48,761 nucleotides of DNA from Verrucomicrobiota bacterium. GTDB taxonomy: Bacteria > Verrucomicrobiota > Verrucomicrobiia > Verrucomicrobiales > DEV007. Positions 42,443 through 48,761 of the stretch are shown in pieces. A model generated the notes under the pieces. It made no database searches. It saw nothing but the letters and a program-made list of their open reading frames with translations, and was not told where the DNA came from. Position 1 is the stretch's first letter. Each line of letters begins with the position of its first letter. Position numbers and translations under genes: made by a program. Location of the stretch: contig PKCI01000184.1 of NCBI GenBank assembly GCA_002862135.1, positions 1 to 48,761 on the forward strand, given 5' to 3'.

Positions 42443-44145
42443 CTTGGCGAGCTCGCTTTTCGGATAGACTGGATCACCATGTTCAATTTCACCCGACCGC
42501 GCCACTCGTTGCGGTCGATAGTGTAGGCAATGTCCCACGGGGGATTGGGAATGTCCTTTTCCACCCCGTTGAAGTAAATCCCCTCGTGCTCGACCCCGTT
42601 CTGGTGGAAGCGGAACTTGAGGTGCTTTTCTTTAATCAGGCGCGGCTCCTGCATCAACTCCACCCCGCGTGACATGAAAAGCGGCTGAGGATTACCGGCA
42701 CCAAAAGGGCGCAGCAATTCATAGCTGTCGAGTAAGTCGAGGGTGAGGTCTTTGAAAGAAACCTCGCCATCGATGTGCAGCTTTGGAATGAGCGTGTCAC
42801 TCTCCGCCTGCTCCGCGACGTTCTTCGCGAAAGCGATGCGAAACTCCTCCAGTTTCTCTTCCCTGACACTGACACCGGCAGCCATTTCATGACCACCCCC
42901 CGCCTCAATCACGTCGCGGGTCGATTCCAATGCCGCCACCAGAGAGACACCCTCGACGCTGCGGCCACTGCCTTTACCAAGACCATCTTCCGCAATACCT
43001 ATGACGAAAGTGGGACGGTGATAATGGCGTGAAATTCGTGATGCAACGATACCCACTACGCCTGGATGCCAACCGCGAGACCCGATCACGATGGCGTGGC
43101 TACGCTGCTCTGAAGCCAGGTCGTGAATCATCTGCTCGGCTTCCTCACGAGTCTTCAACTCGAGCGCCTGGCGATCCCGATTCTGTTGATCAAGTGCTTC
43201 TGCCAGCACTTGAGCATCACTATGGTCCTGACACAGCAGCAAATCCAGCGATGTGGAAGCTCTATCGAGCCGGCCTGCAGCGTTAAGACGAGGCCCCAAC
43301 TTAAAGCCCACATCATGCGCACGGGCCGGCGATCCTACTCCGGCGACTTTTTTCAGGGCCGCCACACCGGGATGTAAGGTGCGATCGAGTTGGGCGAGAC
43401 CGCGCCGCGCCACAATGCGATTTTCCTCTTCCAAGGGAACAATGTCCGCGATGGTCCCCATAGCGACGAGATCGAGCTGATTCTTCAGATCAAAGTCAGG
43501 CAATGGGCGGGACTTCAACATGGCGTGAGCCACCTTAAAGACGACTCCGGCCGTGCAGAGATAGTGATAGTCATCGCCAATCTTCGGATTCACCAGGGCC
43601 ACACAATCCGCTGTGCCAGCGGAGTCCGGCTCGTGGTGATCTAGAATGATGAGGTCGATGCCCTCTGCCTTCAGAATCGCTGCTTCGTCCCGCGAATTAG
43701 TGCCACAGTCCGCAGCGATGAGCAGGTCAGGAGTGGTCCCATTCAGACTGTTCTCTATTCCCTTAACGCTAAGCCCGTAGCCCTCTTCCATTCGCGTCGG
43801 CAGGAATGGCAACGGCTCCAGCCCGTAAGCGCTCAATACATTCTTCAGCAGCGCCACCGAACTAACACCGTCGACGTCGTAGTCACCGTAGAGAACCACT
43901 GACTCCTTCTTGTCGACGGCCTGGAGAAGTCGATCCACTGCTTTCTGCACGCCGGGCAACTTGAACGGATCACCCAGATCCTTGAGCCGCGGATAAAGGA
44001 AACGTTCCAGTTCGTCCTGGTCATCGAAGCCTCGCTGCAGGGCCAGCGATACGACTACCGGGGCAAGATTCAACGCATCCGAGTATTCGCGAACGAGTTC
44101 AGGGTCAGGGGAAGGTGCCACTACCCATTTCTGCTTGGCCGGCAT
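42439..44145 (-). CDS. recJ: RecJ single-stranded-DNA-specific 5'-3' exonuclease
   Basis: 568 residues. DHH phosphoesterase motifs: YGDYDVDG (D88, D90, D92), IADCGTNSRDE (D145) and LDHHEPDS (D168, H169, H170). DHHA1 domain follows with ASRISRHYHRPTFVIG and GGGHEMAAG, and an OB-like domain at the C-terminus. It degrades single-stranded DNA 5' to 3' in recombination and mismatch repair. It is convergent with lon, overlapping by 4 bases. Confidence 0.95.
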   Translation of the reverse strand: MPAKQKWVVAPSPDPELVREYSDALNLAPVVVSLALQRGFDDQDELERFLYPRLKDLGDPFKLPGVQKAVDRLLQAVDKKESVVLYGDYDVDGVSSVALLKNVLSAYGLEPLPFLPTRMEEGYGLSVKGIENSLNGTTPDLLIAADCGTNSRDEAAILKAEGIDLIILDHHEPDSAGTADCVALVNPKIGDDYHYLCTAGVVFKVAHAMLKSRPLPDFDLKNQLDLVAMGTIADIVPLEEENRIVARRGLAQLDRTLHPGVAALKKVAGVGSPARAHDVGFKLGPRLNAAGRLDRASTSLDLLLCQDHSDAQVLAEALDQQNRDRQALELKTREEAEQMIHDLASEQRSHAIVIGSRGWHPGVVGIVASRISRHYHRPTFVIGIAEDGLGKGSGRSVEGVSLVAALESTRDVIEAGGGHEMAAGVSVREEKLEEFRIAFAKNVAEQAESDTLIPKLHIDGEVSFKDLTLDLLDSYELLRPFGAGNPQPLFMSRGVELMQEPRLIKEKHLKFRFHQNGVEHEGIYFNGVEKDIPNPPWDIAYTIDRNEWRGRVKLNMVIQSIRKASSPS

Positions 44146-44490
44146 CGCAGCATTCTAGGCTTATCGCCTCACGTGTAAAGACAGCCCTTTTTTTTCGGGC
44201 TCCTTGTTCGTGTATTCGCTACCCTTCGACGATCCTTTCCGAAAAGAATCATCTTTTCTACATAGGCTCTCCAGCCCGACGTATACCCATTACTCAATTA
44301 GTTCGTTTTTCAAAACTCCCTCCCCTTAAGTAATTCGTACGCCAGGGAACAAAGAGTCGGCCAGATTACCTGTTCGCCTTTTTAAGGTCAGTGTTTCTGA
44401 CAACACTTCAATGCATTCACCAAGCGGATTCGCTTTACGCTATTCTTCGGAAAGCGTATCAAGGCTCACGTGCCACGCTTGCGAAGCATC
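44146..44490. promoter_or_regulatory. 345-base divergent intergenic region, recJ / sulfatase
   Basis: No gene was recognised here; it must hold the promoters of recJ (minus) and the sulfatase (plus). Visible structure: an AGTGTT/AACACT inverted repeat with a 6-base loop at 44390-44407, and AGCCC...GGGCT around a run of eight T at about 44180-44200. No confident promoter elements could be assigned. Confidence 0.4.
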
Positions 44491-46116
44491 ATGAAACTCC
44501 CGCTGACTTTTCTGACTCTCCTGTGTCTCTCTGCCGCCCCCTGCCTCAATGCAGCCGACAAACCCAACATACTCTACATTCTCGCAGACGATCTCGGCTT
44601 CAGTGATCTCGGTTGCTTTGGGGGTGAAATTGAAACCCCAGTGCTCGATTCGCTCGCCGAAGGTGGTGTTCGTCTGACCCAGTTTTATAACACTGGCCGT
44701 TGCTGCCCTTCCCGAGCCGCAATCCTCACCGGACAATACCCACACCGAGTTGGCCTGGGTCACATGACCACCAATGACCTCGGTCGCCCCGGCTACCGAG
44801 GCGTCGTTTCTTCGAAAGCCCAGACGATTGCCCAAGTGCTGAAGCCGGCTGGATATCGCTCCTTCATCGCAGGCAAGTGGCACCTCGGAACTCCCGACCC
44901 GACTGGAAACGGCTTCGAAGAATTCTACGGCACACTCGTCAGCGCGAAGCGCTTCTTTGATTCCGACCACCTCGTCCGTTTTCCCGAAGGCCGCCAGGCC
45001 CGTCAGTATCCGGAAGGAGAATTCTATGCCACTGACGCAGTAACGGACCACGCCCTCGATTTCCTCAAACTGGCCCGCGAAACACCCGACCAACCCTGGT
45101 TTCTCTACCTAGCCTACCACGCTCCACACTTCCCGCTGCATGCTCCCAAACAAGACATTGATAAATACGCCGACCGCTATCACGGCGGCTGGGACCAACT
45201 TCGAAACGAGCGCCTCGAGCGCATGAAAGAAATGGGCATCGTAGCAGCCGACACCAGGCTCACCCCACGGTCGACCTGGCAAAACTATGGCGAAACTAAG
45301 ACTGGAACGAACCCCGCTTGGGACGATTTACCCGAGGTTCGCCGCCTCGATCTCGCCCGCCGTATGGCCATCTTCGCCGCGATGGTCGACCGCATGGACG
45401 CCCAGCTTGGTCGAGTCATCGAGGATCTTAAGGCGGCCGGAGAATTTGGGAACACCCTGATCGTCTTCACTTCCGACAACGGCGCCTGCTTCGAGTGGGA
45501 TCCCTTTGGCTTCGACATCAAATCCAGCAATGAGAACATTCTACACATCGGAGATATGCTCGACGAGATGGGAACCCCCGGCACTTTCCACAGCGTCGGC
45601 TCAGGCTGGGCCAACGCCGGCAACACACCCTGGCGAATGTACAAGCACTTCGTCCACGAAGGGGGCATCGCCTCTCCCGGTATCGTCCACTGGCCGGACG
45701 GGCTGAGGGTGAAAGCCGGAACCATCATTCACGATCCGTCTCACATCATTGACCTGCTTCCCACCGCCATTGCTGTGAGTGGCGCTGAGTACATCGGCAC
45801 ACTCTCACTTCCCGGCGTCGACCTGATCAACCAGCTCAACAACGGTGGGGCGGAACGCACCCTTTTCTTCGAGCACCAGGGCCATCGCGCCGTCCGTGAG
45901 GGGAACTGGAAACTCGTCGCCTTCGATGACAAGCCTTGGGAACTCTACGATTTCAGCGTCGATCGCGCCGAGCTGAACGACCTGTCCAAAACTCACCCCG
46001 AAAAAGTGAAGATCATGGAAGCTGCCTGGGACAAGTGGGGCGAAGAGAACAACGTCACCCCGCTGCCCGATGATCTCGGGGTAGGCTACCTCAAGCCTGA
46101 CACGCCAGCTGAATAG
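44491..46116 (+). CDS. Secreted type I sulfatase (arylsulfatase family)
   Basis: 541 residues with a signal peptide (about 1-22, LTFLTLLCLSAAPCLNA). The metal-binding segment is YILADDLGFSDLGCFGG; the formylglycine motif is C71-C-P-S-R75 followed by AAILTG (canonical CxPxR, with a second Cys at position 72); GKWHLGTPD, YHAPHFPLHAPK and SDNGACFEWDPFG follow. The tail has EHQGHRAVREGNWKLVAFDDKPWELYD, the usual C-terminal domain. A GTG at 44470 in the same frame is less likely than the ATG at 44491. It is convergent with the OpcA-like gene, with 7 bases between stops, and is not grouped with the other two sulfatases. Confidence 0.94.
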   Translation: MKLPLTFLTLLCLSAAPCLNAADKPNILYILADDLGFSDLGCFGGEIETPVLDSLAEGGVRLTQFYNTGRCCPSRAAILTGQYPHRVGLGHMTTNDLGRPGYRGVVSSKAQTIAQVLKPAGYRSFIAGKWHLGTPDPTGNGFEEFYGTLVSAKRFFDSDHLVRFPEGRQARQYPEGEFYATDAVTDHALDFLKLARETPDQPWFLYLAYHAPHFPLHAPKQDIDKYADRYHGGWDQLRNERLERMKEMGIVAADTRLTPRSTWQNYGETKTGTNPAWDDLPEVRRLDLARRMAIFAAMVDRMDAQLGRVIEDLKAAGEFGNTLIVFTSDNGACFEWDPFGFDIKSSNENILHIGDMLDEMGTPGTFHSVGSGWANAGNTPWRMYKHFVHEGGIASPGIVHWPDGLRVKAGTIIHDPSHIIDLLPTAIAVSGAEYIGTLSLPGVDLINQLNNGGAERTLFFEHQGHRAVREGNWKLVAFDDKPWELYDFSVDRAELNDLSKTHPEKVKIMEAAWDKWGEENNVTPLPDDLGVGYLKPDTPAE

Positions 46117-46123
46117 GCGGCGC

Positions 46124-47242
46124 CTACACCGTCAGAAGCTCTTGCAATCTCGGCAGAATCTGTCCGAAGCTACGGTTACGACCGGCGCGGTTGAGAACAT
46201 CCTTTACCAGGGTCACGTCCGTGAGCTTCTTCGCCGGCAACCAGTCTTCCGCGGTTGGGCAGTCTTCGAGGTGAGTCAGGGTCCGGATGAAATCGCGAGT
46301 CTGGCACCGGCTGATTTCAACCCGGGCATCCTTGAGTTGGAAATCGACCTCTACCGTGCCAACACGGTCTTCGGCGAGAGTGTCAAGGCTGATGCTGAAA
46401 CTGGTTGGCACACCAGAGCGAGCTCCGGAAAAGTCATAGCGACCTTCCTTGGATTGGGAGAAATCAATTTCTGCACCGAGACGAATCGAAAGCCAGGCCG
46501 CAAGGTAAACCGCACTCATGTGATACCCCGCAGCATAACGAAGGGAAATTTCGCTCAGCGATCCGAGCTGCTGCGCCACCGCCGGTCGATCAAAGGCATT
46601 GGCTACCGCATTGCGGATGGCATTCATCCGGGTGAACGCCAGGTCATGCATCACGAAAGGTGAAGAAGATTCATCCTGCGCCGAAAGGAGACGCAGGAAT
46701 TGATTCCTCGGTGCCGCCCAGGTTTCACTGTCGAACATGAGACGGTCGATTCGCGAATAGAGCGCTTCTTCAAACGCGTCGGAAAACTCACCACGCCACC
46801 AGAAAGCCAGCGGCAGGTCAGAATCGAGGTGGGCAAATACCATGTTCCGGAGCAGGCCGGGAATATCGCCGGTAAGGTAAAAGCTGATCTGCTCGGTGCA
46901 CACCGTCTTGCGACCGCTGCGATCAACCTGGCAATGCACCTGGACCCAGGCCCGGGCGGAAAGTTCCTCAGCGTGGAGATTGGCATTGATAAGCAGCGAG
47001 CGGCAGGAGGCCTCACCGGTCAGCTCCGCCAGGACCGAAGCATCCTCTTCAAGACCATTCTGGTTTTCATTGTAGAGCGCGAGGTTTATGAGTGAAGCCC
47101 GTGCCACTCCCACGGAATTCTGACCCTCCGGCTCCCCGTCGAGGAAGAGTTGCTGGAGTTCCTTTTCAACCCGCGAGATCTCGACGGGCTGGCCCAGGAG
47201 TTGAAAAGCAGGCAGGGTTGGGATAGAAGAGGCATTGCTCAT
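46124..47242 (-). CDS. opcA: OpcA-like glucose-6-phosphate dehydrogenase assembly protein
   Basis: 372 residues. I place it in the OpcA family from the domain pattern: RASLINLALYNE near the start, the beta block with VCTEQISFYLTG, then AHLDSDLPLAFWWRG and SRIDRLMFDSETW, and SLRYAAGYHMSAVYLAAWLS. OpcA promotes assembly and redox activation of glucose-6-phosphate dehydrogenase in cyanobacteria and actinobacteria; here no zwf gene is adjacent. Alignment by eye is good in the central region but the C-terminal ~100 residues are less certain. The ATG at 47242 precedes it. Confidence 0.72.
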   Translation of the reverse strand: MSNASSIPTLPAFQLLGQPVEISRVEKELQQLFLDGEPEGQNSVGVARASLINLALYNENQNGLEEDASVLAELTGEASCRSLLINANLHAEELSARAWVQVHCQVDRSGRKTVCTEQISFYLTGDIPGLLRNMVFAHLDSDLPLAFWWRGEFSDAFEEALYSRIDRLMFDSETWAAPRNQFLRLLSAQDESSSPFVMHDLAFTRMNAIRNAVANAFDRPAVAQQLGSLSEISLRYAAGYHMSAVYLAAWLSIRLGAEIDFSQSKEGRYDFSGARSGVPTSFSISLDTLAEDRVGTVEVDFQLKDARVEISRCQTRDFIRTLTHLEDCPTAEDWLPAKKLTDVTLVKDVLNRAGRNRSFGQILPRLQELLTV

Positions 47243-47323
47243 GCTGGTTTAATCTTAGCCGGAATATTCCGTGTGGAAAATAGAAACTGATTGAAGCAAG
47301 TTCACTGCCTCCTCTTTGCGAAA

Positions 47324-48601
47324 ATGTCAGCGACTACCCAGATGCATCAGCTCGAAAACGGCGTGCGCCTTGCCACGGTATCCATGCCTCATATGGCGAG
47401 CGTGTCTGTAGGCATGTGGGCCAATATCGGCAGTCGTCACGAGCAGGCCATCGACCACGGCATGGCTCACCTCGTCGAGCACATGCTTTTCAAGGGTACT
47501 CCGGCACGATCCGCTGAAGAAATTTCCTGCCAAATCGAAGGTCTTGGTTCCTCCATCGACGGCTTCACCGTGGAAGACCATACGGCCTATCACGCGAAGG
47601 CTCCGGCACAACAGTTCCAAAAGCTCTTCGACGTTCTTGCCGATTTCTATCGCAATCCCACGATCGATCCCGGCGAGCTTGAATCTGAGAAACAAGTCAT
47701 TCACGAGGAAATCGCCATGGTACGCGACCAGCCTTCGCAATACCTTGAAGACCTCATCAGTGAAGCCACCTGGGGAATCACCCACCCGCTGGGTCGTTCC
47801 ATCACCGGCACCAATGACAGCCTCAACTCATTCCAGCGTGACGATGTCCTGCGATTTTTCAAGGACGGCTACTGCGGTGCAAACACCGTTATTTCGGTCG
47901 CTGGCAATATTGACCACGACCGGGTCACCGCCCAAGTCAGTGAGATCTTCAATTCCCTCGATATTGGTCAAACTGCCACCTACGAAAAAGCGATCACTCC
48001 ATTGACGGACCACCGCTTTCGCGAAGAGGCCGATCAGGAACAAGTCCACGTCGCTCTTTCCTTTCCTGGCGTTGCCCGCCACGATGAGCGACGCTTTGCC
48101 CACAAGTTGCTCAATGTCATCCTCGGCGAAAATATGAGCTCCCGCCTTTTCCAGGAGCTACGGGAACAACGTGGTCTCTGCTACGAAGTGCAGAGCGATT
48201 TTGTTTCCTTCGCCGACACCGGCCTCATCCAGATCTACGTAGCGCTCAATCCTTCGCAGCTTCAGTCTGCCCTCGAGACCATTGACCAGATCGCCCGCGA
48301 CCTGGTTGCCAACGGCGTCTCCAACAGAGAACTGGAAGCCGCCAAATCCTATATCGTCGGTCAGAGTCGCATTAGCCTGGAAAACACTTCATCCCAAATG
48401 ATGTGGGCCGGTGAATGCTTGCTTTTCTTCGATGACTGGCGGGACCCTGAATTCGCCCACAGCGCCGTTGAAGCCACCACCGCGGAAGCTGTTCACCAGG
48501 CGGCCATGGAAGTCTTCGCAAATCGCCAGTTCGCCTCCGCGTTGATCGGTTCTACCGAGAGCAATAACTTGATCGAAAACTGGCGCGCCGCAGCGGTGTG
48601 A
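47324..48601 (+). CDS. M16-family zinc metalloprotease (processing-peptidase-like)
   Basis: 425 residues. The inverted zinc motif is H49-LVE-H53 in HLVEHMLFKGT, with the third ligand in VIHEEIAMVRD (E128/E129). SVGMWANIGSRHE is the opening strand typical of mitochondrial processing peptidase beta/YmxG-type proteins, and LFQELREQRGLCYEV the C-terminal counterpart. One chain of this length normally acts as a homodimer. Location is probably cytoplasmic since no signal peptide is evident. The frame extends to a TTG at 47291; the ATG at 47324 is preferred by the family start. Substrate unknown. Confidence 0.92.
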   Translation: MSATTQMHQLENGVRLATVSMPHMASVSVGMWANIGSRHEQAIDHGMAHLVEHMLFKGTPARSAEEISCQIEGLGSSIDGFTVEDHTAYHAKAPAQQFQKLFDVLADFYRNPTIDPGELESEKQVIHEEIAMVRDQPSQYLEDLISEATWGITHPLGRSITGTNDSLNSFQRDDVLRFFKDGYCGANTVISVAGNIDHDRVTAQVSEIFNSLDIGQTATYEKAITPLTDHRFREEADQEQVHVALSFPGVARHDERRFAHKLLNVILGENMSSRLFQELREQRGLCYEVQSDFVSFADTGLIQIYVALNPSQLQSALETIDQIARDLVANGVSNRELEAAKSYIVGQSRISLENTSSQMMWAGECLLFFDDWRDPEFAHSAVEATTAEAVHQAAMEVFANRQFASALIGSTESNNLIENWRAAAV

Positions 48602-48602
48602 A

Positions 48603-48761
48603 TCAGTGCGTGCAGCACATCGGCTCATCGATTGACTCGAGACGACGAAACCACATCAGCTTGCGCTGGTAAAACGGCAGTCGCTCAAACCATTCCGAAT
48701 CTCCGTACTCCACCCCGTTCTTACGACCCAGATCCAAAATCTCTCCGTCACGAACATACTT
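48603..48761 (-). CDS. Unrecognised protein, C-terminal 52 residues (gene continues past the right edge)
   Basis: Reading the minus strand from the window edge gives an open frame to the TGA at 48603-48605. The sequence contains an acidic GEILDLGRKNGVEY stretch, then WFERLPFYQRKLMWFRRL, a basic/aromatic helix, and ends with the cysteine pair in EPMCCTH. I do not recognise the family. It is convergent with the M16 protease, with one base between stops. Confidence 0.6.
   Translation of the reverse strand, partial: KYVRDGEILDLGRKNGVEYGDSEWFERLPFYQRKLMWFRRLESIDEPMCCTH

Noticed and set aside
44464-44471. Other CACGTG cores (near 16228, 19563, 44168, 44466)
   Set aside because: They lack the TGTT/AACA arms required for parS and lie in or near coding sequence without symmetry.

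Overview
The window is a chromosomal stretch of a Gram-negative bacterium, most probably a member of the Verrucomicrobiota. That placement is an inference from gene content: three secreted sulfatases, a DUF4159 protein, an Nramp-related transporter of a type I associate with Verrucomicrobia and Planctomycetes, an orphan ECF sigma factor, and an Mla-type outer-membrane lipid transport operon. Coding density is high, genes lie on both strands in short operons, and no insertion sequence, phage gene or CRISPR array was seen. A perfect 16-bp ParB-binding parS-like palindrome next to the start of mnmG at the left edge suggests that the window begins in the origin-proximal domain of the chromosome.

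Left to right: the 5' end of mnmG (minus) and the parS-like site; a pyruvate dehydrogenase operon (E1 alpha, E1 beta, E2, E3) followed by a small phospholipase D-like gene and a hairpin terminator; an orphan ECF sigma factor and a sulfatase (minus); ribD (plus); a minus-strand group of hisG, a 34-residue ribosomal-type basic protein, a TPR lipoprotein-like or secreted protein and a DUF1853 protein; transketolase, an L,D-transpeptidase-like secreted protein and alaS (plus); then the minus-strand fur-like/sufC/sufB/sufD iron-sulfur cluster assembly operon, divergent from a DUF4159 gene, with a 16-bp palindrome between them. An FHA-domain protein and an alpha/beta hydrolase follow (minus), then tRNA-Val(GAC).

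Right half: a coding frame that runs right up to the 3' end of tRNA-Val and has no canonical start codon for its first ~94 codons; a minus-strand operon mlaE-mlaF-mlaD-hypothetical-coaX-ROK kinase with very tight or overlapping junctions; a divergent Nramp-related transporter, a Gfo/Idh/MocA oxidoreductase and a UDP-sugar epimerase (plus); an esterase/sulfatase pair (minus); hsp20 and lon (plus); recJ (minus), whose stop codon interlocks with that of lon; a third sulfatase (plus); an OpcA-like protein (minus); an M16 zinc protease (plus); and the 3' end of an unrecognised gene.

Most of the window is central metabolism and housekeeping (acetyl-CoA production, riboflavin, histidine, pentose phosphate, Fe-S assembly, translation, proteostasis, recombination). 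The accessory signal is degradation of sulfated polysaccharide (three sulfatases plus an esterase). I did not find an obvious new multi-gene system. The points most worth a second look are the start-less frame abutting tRNA-Val, the parS-like site, the Nramp relative without the canonical metal-site residues, the PLD-like gene at the end of the PDH operon, the CoaX with an altered N-terminal phosphate motif, and the small bS22/mS38-like protein.
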